From NCBI GenBank assembly GCA_007117185.1, contig SKHA01000012.1, positions 1 to 18,360 of the forward strand: 18,360 bases of DNA, written 5' to 3'. The stretch comes from Spirochaeta sp. (GTDB taxonomy: Bacteria; Spirochaetota; Spirochaetia; DSM-27196; Alkalispirochaetaceae). Under the pieces are notes generated by a model. The model ran no database searches, was not told the origin of the DNA, and saw only the letters and a list, made by a program, of their open reading frames with translations. This document shows, piece after piece, positions 7,234-14,548 of this stretch. Made by a program: the position numbers and the translations under genes. Position 1 is the first letter of the stretch. Each line of letters begins with the position of its first letter.

Positions 7234-9180
7234 ATGGGAAAAATAATTGGTATCGACCTGGGAACAACCAACTCGTGTGTCGCCGTCATCGAAGGCGGTG
7301 AAGCAGAAGTAATACAGAACGCCGAAGGACAGCGAACCACGCCGTCCATGGTGGCGTTCACCAAAAAGGGTGACAACACTGAACGCCTGGTGGGCCAACC
7401 GGCAAAGAACCAGATGGTGACCAACCCGGAAAACACCATATTCTCGGTCAAGCGCTTCATGGGGCGCCGCTACAGTGAGGTCACCGGCGAGATCGGGATG
7501 GTCCCGTATAACGTGACCAAGGACGGCAACGACGGTGTCCGAATCGACGTCTCGGGGAAACACCACTCTCCCCCGGAGATCTCCGCCGCGATCCTCCAGA
7601 AGATGAAGGAGACCGCCGAAGACTACCTCGGCGAGTCGGTTACCGAGGCGGTCATCACCGTTCCGGCGTACTTCAACGACGCCCAGCGACAGGCAACCAA
7701 AGACGCCGGGCGCATCGCCGGGCTGGACGTCAAGCGGATCGTAAACGAACCCACCGCCGCGGCCCTGGCCTACGGTTTCGGCAACATCACCAAGGACGAG
7801 AAGATCGCCGTCTACGACCTCGGTGGCGGTACCTTCGACATCTCCATCCTGGAGCTCGGCGACGGCGTCTTCGAGGTAAAGAGTACCAACGGCGACACCC
7901 ATCTCGGCGGTGACGACTTCGACCAGAAGATCATCGACTGGCTCATCTCCCAGTTCAAGAGCGAGCAGGGGATCGACCTCAGCAAGGACCGCATGGCTCT
8001 GCAGCGCCTCAAGGAGGCTGCCGAGAAGGCGAAGAAAGAGCTCTCCAGCACCCAGAGCACCGACATCAACCTGCCGTTCATCACCGCCGACTCCAGCGGC
8101 CCCAAGCACATGCAGTACTCCCTGAACCGGGCAACCTTTGAAAAGATGGCCGCCGACCTGGTGCAGCGTACCAAGGGCCCCTGTCTGCAGGCGCTCAAAG
8201 ACGCCGGCCTCAAGCCTGAGGAGATCGACGAGGTGATCCTCGTGGGTGGATCCACCCGCATGCCCGCAGTACAGCAGATCGTCAAGGACATTTTCAAGCG
8301 GGACCCCCACAAGGGAGTAAACCCCGACGAAGTGGTGGCCATGGGAGCAGCCATTCAGGGCGGAATCCTCGGTGGCGACGTCAAGGACATGATTCTGCTG
8401 GATGTGACGCCTCTCTCCCTGGGAATAGAGACCCTCGGTGGGGTGTTCACCAAGCTGATTGAGCGAAACACCACTATTCCCACCAAGAAGAGCCGTCCTT
8501 TTTCTACTGCTGAAGACAACCAGACCGCTGTCTCCATCCACGTGCTCCAGGGTGAGCGCGAAATGGCCAGCCAGAACCGTACCCTTGGGCGCTTTGACCT
8601 GGTGGGAATCCCGCCGGCTCCCCGGGGAGTTCCCCAGATTGAGGTCACCTTTGACATCGACGCCAACGGTATCCTGCACGTGTCTGCCAAGGATAATGCG
8701 ACCAACAAGGAGCAGAAGATTCGTATCGAGTCTTCCAGCGGCCTTTCCGAGGACGAGATCGAACGGATGGTACAGGATGCAGAGGCCAACGCGGATCAGG
8801 ACCGGAAGCTTAAGGAGAAGGTCGAGGCTCGAAACGAGGCGGACAGCCTGATCTACAGCACCGAGAAGTCCCTCGTGGATTTCGGGGACAAGGTTACAGA
8901 TGAGGACCGCAGCGCCATCGAAGCGGCGGTTGCTTCCCTGAAAGAAGTGCTGGACGGCGACGACGCGGAAGAAATCAAGACACGGTCCGAGGCACTCAAG
9001 CAGGCGGCGTACAAACTTGCTGAAGAGGCGTACAAGAGCGCCCAGGCGTCTGGTGAGGCCGGTGGCGACCAGTCCGGGGCGGAGGCGGGAGACCAATCAG
9101 AGACAGCGTCCGCAGCAGGAAACAGCGGGTCCTACGAAGACGTGGACTATGAAGTGGTTGATGACGACCAGAACGACTGA
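7234..9180 (+). CDS. dnaK: DnaK, Hsp70 chaperone
   Basis: DnaK is the ATP-dependent Hsp70 that binds exposed hydrophobic segments of client proteins. It has 648 residues, full length. The ATPase domain shows IGIDLGTTNSCVAV (about 5-18), VPAYFNDAQRQATKDAG, the phosphate motif DLGGGTFD (from 195) and VGGSTRMPAVQ (about 337-347). Alignable loops match Gram-negative DnaKs, including the N-domain insert that Firmicutes lack. The substrate domain begins with DVTPLSLGIETLGG and is followed by the alpha-helical lid and an acidic, Gly-rich tail ending YEVVDDDQND. A strong AAGGAG site (7220-7225) lies 8 bases before ATG 7234. dnaJ follows after 23 bases. The bases around 7500-8400 are especially GC-rich at third positions, as expected for a highly expressed gene here. 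Confidence 0.99.
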   Translation: MGKIIGIDLGTTNSCVAVIEGGEAEVIQNAEGQRTTPSMVAFTKKGDNTERLVGQPAKNQMVTNPENTIFSVKRFMGRRYSEVTGEIGMVPYNVTKDGNDGVRIDVSGKHHSPPEISAAILQKMKETAEDYLGESVTEAVITVPAYFNDAQRQATKDAGRIAGLDVKRIVNEPTAAALAYGFGNITKDEKIAVYDLGGGTFDISILELGDGVFEVKSTNGDTHLGGDDFDQKIIDWLISQFKSEQGIDLSKDRMALQRLKEAAEKAKKELSSTQSTDINLPFITADSSGPKHMQYSLNRATFEKMAADLVQRTKGPCLQALKDAGLKPEEIDEVILVGGSTRMPAVQQIVKDIFKRDPHKGVNPDEVVAMGAAIQGGILGGDVKDMILLDVTPLSLGIETLGGVFTKLIERNTTIPTKKSRPFSTAEDNQTAVSIHVLQGEREMASQNRTLGRFDLVGIPPAPRGVPQIEVTFDIDANGILHVSAKDNATNKEQKIRIESSSGLSEDEIERMVQDAEANADQDRKLKEKVEARNEADSLIYSTEKSLVDFGDKVTDEDRSAIEAAVASLKEVLDGDDAEEIKTRSEALKQAAYKLAEEAYKSAQASGEAGGDQSGAEAGDQSETASAAGNSGSYEDVDYEVVDDDQND

Positions 9181-9203
9181 TCCGTCGGAAGCTGGAGAGG
9201 GCT

Positions 9204-10334
9204 GTGGCAAAACGTGACTACTACGAGGTGCTCGGGGTTTCCCGGGACGCCTCGTTGGACGAAATCAAGAAAGCGTACCGCAAAACCGCGGTGGCGAACC
9301 ATCCGGACCGCAACCCCGGAGACTCCGCAGCGGAAGACCGCTTCAAGGAAGCGGCCGAAGCGTACGAAGTCCTGGCCAACCAGGAAAAGCGACAGGCCTA
9401 CGATCAATTCGGGTTTGCCGGTGTTGAGGGATTGGGTGGCGCCGGTGGCCCCCAGGGCTTCTCAACGACGTTCCGGGATTTCGAGGACATCTTTGGAGAC
9501 TTCTCCAACGTCTTCGACTCCTTTTTTGGCGGTGGCAGAGGTGGTGGACGCCGATCCGGTGGCGGGCGCGGTTCCCGCGGCTCTGACCTTCGCTACGACC
9601 TGCAGATTTCTTTCACCGACGCGGCATTTGGAACGAAAGTGGAAGTTGCCTACGAGCGGGAAGCCAGCTGTGAAACCTGCAACGGCACCGGTGCTGCATC
9701 CGGGAGCGGCAGGAAAACCTGCCCCACCTGTGGCGGCGCCGGCCAGGTCCGGCGCAGCAGCGGGTTCTTCTCGGTAGCCTCGGTTTGCCCAACCTGCCGC
9801 GGCGAGGGAACGGTAATCGAGGACCCCTGCAGAACCTGCAACGGCGCCGGTGCGGTGAAAAAGCGGCAGCGAATCAAAGTGACCATCCCCGCAGGTATTG
9901 CCAACGGACAGAGAATTACCATCCCCGGTCAGGGCGACGCCCCCCGCGGTGGCGGTACCCCCGGAGACCTCCATGTGGTGGTCCGCATTGAAGCGCACGA
10001 GCACTTTGAACGGGAGAACAACGACATCTACTGCGTCATCCCCGTCAGCGTCACCCAGGCAATCCTGGGTGCGGAGATTCAGGTTCCCACCCTGGACGGC
10101 AAACGGGTACGCGTGAAAGTTCCAGCGGGAACCCAGAGCGGAAAGATGCTGCGCCTCAAAAACGAGGGGATCCCCGTGGTGAACGGCAATAATCGACGGG
10201 GAGACATGTATATCAAGCTCCAGGTCCAGATTCCACAACGAGTCTCCTCGAAGGCCCGGGACCTTCTTAAGTCTTTTGCTGAACTGGAAGGGGAGAACCC
10301 CTCGCCGGATCCGATCCCCCTGCGCCAGCTCTGA
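9204..10334 (+). CDS. dnaJ: DnaJ, Hsp40 co-chaperone
   Basis: DnaJ delivers clients to DnaK and stimulates its ATPase. The 376-residue protein has the full class-A layout: a J domain with HPD at 33-35, a Gly/Phe-rich linker with repeated GG and FF pairs (about 75-125), and a zinc-finger domain with four CxxCxGxG motifs (CETCNGTG, CPTCGGAG, CPTCRGEG, CRTCNGAG). Two C-terminal substrate-binding beta domains follow. The start is a GTG at 9204 with GGAGAGG shortly before it, giving the standard beginning MAKRDYYEVLGV. It is the last gene of the chaperone set, and a 9-bp inverted repeat lies 17 bases after its stop. Confidence 0.99.
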   Translation: MAKRDYYEVLGVSRDASLDEIKKAYRKTAVANHPDRNPGDSAAEDRFKEAAEAYEVLANQEKRQAYDQFGFAGVEGLGGAGGPQGFSTTFRDFEDIFGDFSNVFDSFFGGGRGGGRRSGGGRGSRGSDLRYDLQISFTDAAFGTKVEVAYEREASCETCNGTGAASGSGRKTCPTCGGAGQVRRSSGFFSVASVCPTCRGEGTVIEDPCRTCNGAGAVKKRQRIKVTIPAGIANGQRITIPGQGDAPRGGGTPGDLHVVVRIEAHEHFERENNDIYCVIPVSVTQAILGAEIQVPTLDGKRVRVKVPAGTQSGKMLRLKNEGIPVVNGNNRRGDMYIKLQVQIPQRVSSKARDLLKSFAELEGENPSPDPIPLRQL

Positions 10335-10350
10335 GCCATCCTGCGCGCTC

Positions 10351-10406
10351 AGGTGGTCGCGCCGGGGCAAAGGAAAGGTACCCCTCTGGATCTGGAACGA
10401 CCACCT
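10351..10406 (+). terminator. Inverted repeat after dnaJ, possible terminator or processing hairpin
   Basis: AGGTGGTCG (10351-10359) and CGACCACCT (10398-10406) are perfect reverse complements with a 38-base loop that has its own GGGG/CCCC pairing. No T-run follows, so it is not a classical rho-independent terminator. The rest of the 122-base gap before the next gene shows nothing else recognisable. Confidence 0.35.
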
Positions 10407-10456
10407 CCCACTTAACCTGTGACCGCCCGCTGCCGATACCTGTCCCAGGGGGTCAC

Positions 10457-10888
10457 GTGAAACATACTGTACGGATTCTGCAGATCGTTGTTTTTGGTAC
10501 GCTGCTGCTCTCCATCGTCTCTGCTCAAACCGCTGAGCCAGTTGTAGCCCGGGATAGTGAGGAACCGTTGATCTTTGATGTTCAGCAATACAACTCCAGC
10601 TGGATTGTCGGAGATACCAGCGGGGACGGGCAAACCGATTACGCACTCAAACTGGATGATCAGGGTCAAAAAAAGTACGAAGCGGTGGACTACAACAACG
10701 ACGGCTCCATGGACAACTTCTACTTCTACCGAAACGGGGTATTGCACCGGCAGGAACTGGACACCAATCATGACGGATCGGTGGACCTGTGGATCTTTAT
10801 GCACGACGGTGTCCGGGTCCGTGCGTATCATCGCGACACCAACCATGACGGTACAGCCGATCTGATTCGTGAGTTTGGCGACGCCTGA
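10457..10888 (+). CDS. Small secreted protein with four EF-hand-like acidic repeats
   Basis: I do not recognise a named family for this 143-residue protein. Residues 1-23 form a signal peptide (MKHTVRI, hydrophobic core, SIVSA before Gln24) with no lipobox Cys, so it is probably periplasmic or secreted. The mature part has four loops of the form D-x-[NS]-x-D-G-x-x-D, starting at Asp53, Asp78, Asp102 and Asp127 (spacing 25, 24, 25). Each is followed by a short aromatic or hydrophobic strand. Such loops match the calcium-binding loop of EF-hand, dockerin and thrombospondin type-3 repeats, so calcium binding is a reasonable inference. The GTG start at 10457 has a GGGGG site about 4 bases upstream. 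It lies after dnaJ but separate from it, and its stop is 3 bases before the methyltransferase gene, in the same frame. Confidence 0.75.
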   Translation: MKHTVRILQIVVFGTLLLSIVSAQTAEPVVARDSEEPLIFDVQQYNSSWIVGDTSGDGQTDYALKLDDQGQKKYEAVDYNNDGSMDNFYFYRNGVLHRQELDTNHDGSVDLWIFMHDGVRVRAYHRDTNHDGTADLIREFGDA

Positions 10889-10891
10889 TCA

Positions 10892-11653
10892 ATGCCCTGG
10901 TTGACCAGCCGACACGCGATTCTTGCGGTCCTCGCACGCGGTGGAGGGGGATCCCTCTGCGTTACAGCGGATGCATCGCGACACCCCGGGAATCGTGAGA
11001 TCATTTCACAGTGTCGCACCGCAGGGATCGCCATCAAAACGGTCAACCAGAAGTGGCTTCGGGATACCGCCGGTTCCTCTGCCCGTGGCATCGCTTTTGA
11101 GCTGCGGGATGCCGGGCCGGGAGAGTCCGGTGGTGCGGTGGTACTGTCCAACTGGTTAAAAGAACATTCTGGTGAGACCCCAACCGGACCGATCCTTGCC
11201 CTGGACCACATAACTGATCCTCATAATCTTGGTGCGATCCTGCGTACCGCCCATCTGCTCGGGGTCCCTCTGGTGATTCTGCCAGCCCGCCGCAGCGCTC
11301 TCGCTGGAGATGTGGTCTACCGGAGTTCTGCCGGTGCCGCGGCGATGGTCCCCACCGCGGTGGTCCCCAACCTTCGCACCGCACTGGAAGAGTGCAAGCG
11401 TGCGGGCTGGTGGATTTACGCAGCTGACGCCGGCGGTGAGTCCCTCCACGTGGCAACGATTGACTCCCGGGCGGTTATCGTCCTGGGAGCGGAAGGCACC
11501 GGAGTGTCCCGGACGATCAGGGAGGGGGCGGACGTGGTCCTCACCATCCCGGACGACGCCCCCGGGGGAACCACAGTAGACTCATTCAACGTCTCCGTGG
11601 CCGCGGGAATCGTGATGTATGAACTGTTCAGGCGGCGGATAGCCGGTCAGTAG
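10892..11653 (+). CDS. TrmH/SpoU-family RNA 2'-O-methyltransferase (RlmB-like)
   Basis: SPOUT enzymes of this family methylate ribose 2'-OH groups in rRNA or tRNA using SAM bound in a trefoil knot. The 253-residue protein has an N-terminal substrate-binding domain (about 1-85, opening SRHAILAVLARGG, like RlmB) and a SpoU domain. That domain carries motif 1, DPHNLGAILRTAHLLG (Asn112, Arg118), motif 2, VLGAEGTGVSR (197-207), and motif 3, DSFNVSVAAGI (230-240). RlmB normally targets G2251 of 23S rRNA, but substrate cannot be read from sequence. The ATG follows the stop of the upstream gene by 3 bases and lacks a good Shine-Dalgarno, so translation is probably coupled. It ends 4 bases from the convergent tatD gene. 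Confidence 0.93.
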   Translation: MPWLTSRHAILAVLARGGGGSLCVTADASRHPGNREIISQCRTAGIAIKTVNQKWLRDTAGSSARGIAFELRDAGPGESGGAVVLSNWLKEHSGETPTGPILALDHITDPHNLGAILRTAHLLGVPLVILPARRSALAGDVVYRSSAGAAAMVPTAVVPNLRTALEECKRAGWWIYAADAGGESLHVATIDSRAVIVLGAEGTGVSRTIREGADVVLTIPDDAPGGTTVDSFNVSVAAGIVMYELFRRRIAGQ

Positions 11654-11657
11654 TGGC

Positions 11658-12434
11658 TCAGCAGTCAATTCCGAAAAAACGGCAACTGTTCTGATACAGT
11701 GCTTCCGAAAACTCCTGCTCATCCATACCCCGCAGCTCCGCGAGAAATCGCGCTGTTTCCGCCAGATATGACGGCCGGTTCCGCTCGCCCCGGTGTGACG
11801 CCGGGACCATGAACGGGCTCTCGCTCTCAATGAGCATCCGGTCCAGGGGCATGTTTTTGGCTGTCTCGTGCAGGTTCCGGGCGTTGCGGTACGTTACGTT
11901 ACCGGCAAAGGAGATGTATACCGGCAGCTCCAGTGCTTTCTGCGCGTACGCCCAGTTCTCGGAAAAACAATGAAGAACGGCTCCCCGGGATGGCATTTTT
12001 TCCCGAAGAATCTCCAGAACATCACTGCCGGCGTCGCGATTGTGGATCACAACCGGCTTGTTGACCCGGGAAGCGAGCTCCAGCTGACGCACGAACAGTT
12101 CGATCTGGGAGTCTTTGTCGCCGAAGCGACGGTAGTAGTCCAGTCCGGTCTCACCGATGGCCACAACTTTCGGCAGGCTGAGGCCCTTCTCGATCAGCGA
12201 CTCCCAATCCTTGCCGGGGTTGGTGACCTCTGACGGAGACACCCCAACCGCAAAATAGACGTTGCTGGCGGTCCGCAGGTTTTCGTGAACGGAAAAGAAA
12301 TCGCGGACGTTATTGCAGATGCTGAGAATTCCAAGTATGTCTTCGTGCCGGGCTTCCTGCACAACAATAAGCTGTTCTATCGGGTCTTCATCAATCAGCC
12401 CGATGTGGGCGTGAGTATCAAATAGTCTCATCAT
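11658..12434 (-). CDS. TatD-family metal-dependent hydrolase, divergent at the metal site
   Basis: TatD proteins are TIM-barrel metal hydrolases, often 3'-5' exonucleases acting on DNA or RNA. The 258-residue protein shows the family path: DTHAH (His8, His10), GETGLDYY (Glu95), VIHNRD (His131) and LHCFSEN (His155). Two positions are odd. The last metal ligand, normally Asp in E-T-D-x-P-Y, is Glu205 here (ESESPFM). The usual GVHPH motif is GVSPS (64-68), losing its His residues. The N-terminus is MMRLFD from adjacent ATGs at 12434 and 12431; the former is used. The open frame runs 22 codons further but through the promoter. Activity may differ from standard TatD. It is divergent from the M23-bactofilin operon. 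Confidence 0.9.
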   Translation of the reverse strand: MMRLFDTHAHIGLIDEDPIEQLIVVQEARHEDILGILSICNNVRDFFSVHENLRTASNVYFAVGVSPSEVTNPGKDWESLIEKGLSLPKVVAIGETGLDYYRRFGDKDSQIELFVRQLELASRVNKPVVIHNRDAGSDVLEILREKMPSRGAVLHCFSENWAYAQKALELPVYISFAGNVTYRNARNLHETAKNMPLDRMLIESESPFMVPASHRGERNRPSYLAETARFLAELRGMDEQEFSEALYQNSCRFFGIDC

Positions 12435-12438
12435 GGTT

Positions 12439-12467
12439 CCAATACAAGGCAAGGAAATACGTATTGG
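12439..12467 (-). promoter_or_regulatory. Inverted repeat in the tatD leader, overlapping the ribosome-binding region
   Basis: CCAATAC (12439-12445) and GTATTGG (12461-12467) are perfect reverse complements with a 15-base loop. The right arm also belongs to a 10-bp palindrome, AATACGTATT (12457-12466). In the transcript the hairpin ends 4 bases before the tatD ATG and includes the weak GG of its ribosome site. It could be an RNA hairpin or a protein operator. Confidence 0.35.
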
Positions 12468-12471
12468 GAGA

Positions 12472-12500
12472 AAGATACCACCCTCTATCCACAACGTCAA
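12472..12500 (-). promoter_or_regulatory. Predicted sigma70 promoter for tatD
   Basis: On the minus strand TTGACG (12500-12495), a 17-base spacer and TATCTT (12477-12472) give a good match, with the same two hexamers as the grpE promoter. The transcript would have a leader of about 30 bases. Confidence 0.6.
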
Positions 12501-12516
12501 GGAATGGCGCCTTCCG

Positions 12517-12545
12517 TTGACCCCCGGTTATCCCTGTGATAAGGT
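12517..12545 (+). promoter_or_regulatory. Weak possible promoter for the M23-bactofilin operon
   Basis: TTGACC (12517-12522), a 17-base spacer and TAAGGT (12540-12545) end 8 bases before ATG 12554. An alternative -10 is GATAAG (12538-12543) with an upstream TG. The -10 match is poor and the AAGG could instead be a ribosome binding site. Confidence 0.3.
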
Positions 12546-12553
12546 TTGCGGAT

Positions 12554-13546
12554 ATGGGAGGAAAGAGGTCCGACGCATCAAACATGAAGCCGGGTCTGTT
12601 TCGTCGTGTAGTTTCGGCGCTGACTCAGCGGCTCACGATCATGTTTGTGCCGCACACCGAGCGTCGGGTCGTCCACTTTCACGTAAACCTCCTGGTATTG
12701 ATCTTTGCCGGGGTTCTCTTCGCCGGTATTCTTGTCGGTTTTATGTATCTTTCCAGTATCCACATCGCATCAGGTCAGGTTATTGATGACCAACGGCAGG
12801 TAGTCGAATCCAGCCAGGCAAATCTTGACGCTGTCCTGCAGGAGATTCGTAACGTCGTTCGGGTAGCCCGATCGTTTGATATGGAACTTGCTGAGACGGT
12901 GAACGCCCTGGGGCTGGAGGTAACTGACGAGAGCGCCCCTTCCGGGCTGTCCCGGGGAGATCTGGCGGATTTTTTCGACCTGCAGGTTGTCTCGGAGGAG
13001 GACCTCCGGGAGATCCAGGATCTGCAGTCTGTCGCCGGGATGTTAAGTCAGTCAACAGAGCCCCTGCGGAACGTTCGTACGATCCTGCAATCCCAGCAGA
13101 ACCTCCTCGCGGATATTCCCAATCTGTGGCCTGTGGCCAACGGCTTTGGCCGGGTGACCATGGAGTTCGGTCCCAACATCCATCCCATTACCGGTCAGTG
13201 GTATCTGCATAAAGGGATCGATATCGCCGGGCCTCCGGGGACGCCGGTCCTGGCCAGCGCCAATGGTCGTGTGGTCGAGATGGGTTACGATCCCGATTAC
13301 GGACTCTACGTGATGCTGCGCCATAAATACGGATTCCGGACGCGATACTCCCACCTGCAGACCATTACCGTACGGGAGGGGCAGGACGTGATACAGGGTG
13401 AGTCCATCGGAACGCTGGGAAACACCGGGATCTCGACGGGCCCCCATCTGGATTTTATCGTCATGCTGGGGACGGATGTGGTGGATCCGGCGGCATTCCT
13501 GAAGATCAGCACCGACTTCACCCGTGCGGGTATGGAAACGAGGTAA
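12554..13546 (+). CDS. Membrane-anchored M23 (LytM-type) protein with altered zinc ligand
   Basis: M23 proteins cut peptidoglycan cross-bridges in the periplasm, or act as scaffolds when degenerate. From ATG 12554 there are 330 residues: a basic cytoplasmic start, the segment MFVPHTERRVVHFH, one membrane helix (about 46-68), a periplasmic helical linker (about 75-185) and a C-terminal LytM domain. Zinc-site residues are His219 and Asp223 (HKGID), and His267 (YSHL) and His298 are present. The last ligand of the HxH motif is Asp300 (GPHLDF instead of the usual HLH). Whether it is active is therefore unclear. The start could also be ATG 12584 (GGAGG upstream but too far) or GTG 12536; ATG 12554 has AAGG 9 bases before it. 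Bactofilin follows after 3 bases, the pairing seen for Csd1-CcmA in Helicobacter. Confidence 0.9.
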   Translation: MGGKRSDASNMKPGLFRRVVSALTQRLTIMFVPHTERRVVHFHVNLLVLIFAGVLFAGILVGFMYLSSIHIASGQVIDDQRQVVESSQANLDAVLQEIRNVVRVARSFDMELAETVNALGLEVTDESAPSGLSRGDLADFFDLQVVSEEDLREIQDLQSVAGMLSQSTEPLRNVRTILQSQQNLLADIPNLWPVANGFGRVTMEFGPNIHPITGQWYLHKGIDIAGPPGTPVLASANGRVVEMGYDPDYGLYVMLRHKYGFRTRYSHLQTITVREGQDVIQGESIGTLGNTGISTGPHLDFIVMLGTDVVDPAAFLKISTDFTRAGMETR

Positions 13547-13549
13547 TAC

Positions 13550-14017
13550 GTGGCAGGAATCGAATCAACCCTGATCAACTCCATCATCGGTGCCGGTACC
13601 TTTTTCAAGGGGCAACTTACCGTTTCCGGGTTGATGCGTGTCGACGGTGATATCAGTGGGTCGATAAAGACCAACGGGCGGGTGATCATCGGCAGAACCG
13701 GGCGGGCAGACTGCACCATTGACGCTGCAACTGTGGTGGTGGGGGGAGTCTTTCGGGGCACTCTCTATGCCTCTGAAAAGGTGATCGCCCTGGAGAGCGC
13801 GATCATCCTCGGGAATATCTTCGCCCCGCGGATCGTGGTTGAAACCGGCGTCATTATCGACGGAGCGATGCACGTACGCGGCGTTGGAGACAGTCGGGAT
13901 CACGGTCCTGGTGGCGACCGCGATGGGCGTGAGGCCGTCATGGAGGGCCCCCGCCGGGGCGGACGAACCCACCGCCGGCGCAGCGGACGGCGTAGTGTTC
14001 CCCTGGAGAACCTTTGA
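13550..14017 (+). CDS. Bactofilin with an Arg-rich C-terminal tail
   Basis: Bactofilins are beta-helical proteins that polymerise into membrane-associated filaments and place cell-wall enzymes. The 155-residue protein carries the bactofilin core (about 12-112) with repeated glycine-turn strands (TFFKGQLTVSG, VDGDISGSI, GRVIIGRTG, VVVGGVFRGTLYA). The N-terminal segment MAGIESTLINSIIG may associate with the membrane. After VIIDGAMHV the last 43 residues are unusual: 11 Arg, several Gly, no clear strands. The start is GTG 13550, 3 bases after the M23 stop and in its frame. The stop TGA is immediately followed by the ATG of the YaaR gene, again in frame. Context with an M23 protein points to a role in cell shape or wall patterning. 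Confidence 0.93.
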   Translation: MAGIESTLINSIIGAGTFFKGQLTVSGLMRVDGDISGSIKTNGRVIIGRTGRADCTIDAATVVVGGVFRGTLYASEKVIALESAIILGNIFAPRIVVETGVIIDGAMHVRGVGDSRDHGPGGDRDGREAVMEGPRRGGRTHRRRSGRRSVPLENL

Positions 14018-14530
14018 ATGGAGCCGATTCGTCCGGATCGATCCCGGGAGTGGCGCAACCGCCGCCGCGGATCGTCCGATGCGGCATCAGCCGGGGCGGC
14101 ACATGCTGGTGGTTTTGCCCAGCGCATGCATCCCCTGGATCCCACCGGGTCTGACCAGGTGACTCCGTCCGAATCCGGTGAGGTTTCTTTTCTGGGAATT
14201 CCCGGTGTGGACGAGCCGACAGAGCGACTGTTCGACGCGGTGCACTCAGCGGGACAGCGGCTGGTTGACCAGCGCACCTACACCGCGGCGTTGCAGTATC
14301 GCGAAGCGATTCGGCGCTTCCTGCAGAAGGTGATGCCCGATGCCAATATGGTCGTTCTGCAGGAATCGAATCGTGATATACTGAATCGCAAACGATACTA
14401 CCTGCTGACCGAAGTGAACCGTTCCGTGGATCGACTTGTTCAGGGATTGCTGCAGACTCAGGTGCAGCAACTGGATATTCTCTCACGGCTCGAAGAGATC
14501 GAAGGTCTTCTGGTGGATCTTCTGCAGTAG
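14018..14530 (+). CDS. YaaR family protein (DUF327)
   Basis: This is a 170-residue protein of the YaaR/DUF327 family, whose biochemical role is not established. Residues 1-55 are a variable, Arg- and Ala-rich start with no predicted fold. From about 57 the family domain is helical: FDAVHSAGQRLVDQ (72-85), ALQYREAIRRFLQKVM (90-105), and the closing region LLTEVNRSVDRLVQGLL, then LDILSRLEEIEGLLVDLL, a very typical DUF327 ending. The ATG directly follows the bactofilin TGA, and GGAG within the bactofilin end (9 bases upstream) can serve as ribosome site, so translation is coupled. The neighbouring PSP1 gene reproduces the yaaR-yaaT association of Bacillus, though holB, which separates them there, is missing. 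Confidence 0.85.
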   Translation: MEPIRPDRSREWRNRRRGSSDAASAGAAHAGGFAQRMHPLDPTGSDQVTPSESGEVSFLGIPGVDEPTERLFDAVHSAGQRLVDQRTYTAALQYREAIRRFLQKVMPDANMVVLQESNRDILNRKRYYLLTEVNRSVDRLVQGLLQTQVQQLDILSRLEEIEGLLVDLLQ

Positions 14531-14548
14531 CATGGCAAGGAGCGAGAC

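Noticed and set aside
7210..9096. 628-codon open frame antisense to dnaK
   Set aside because: It is the mirror of a GC-rich, codon-biased dnaK and its protein matches no family I recognise. dnaK itself is certain.
10412..10440. TTAACC-17-GATACC as promoter of the EF-hand-like protein gene
   Set aside because: The -10 matches only 3 of 6 positions; too weak to call.
9462..10646. 394-codon minus-strand open frame across dnaJ
   Set aside because: It is a shadow of dnaJ; no motif or ribosome site supports it.
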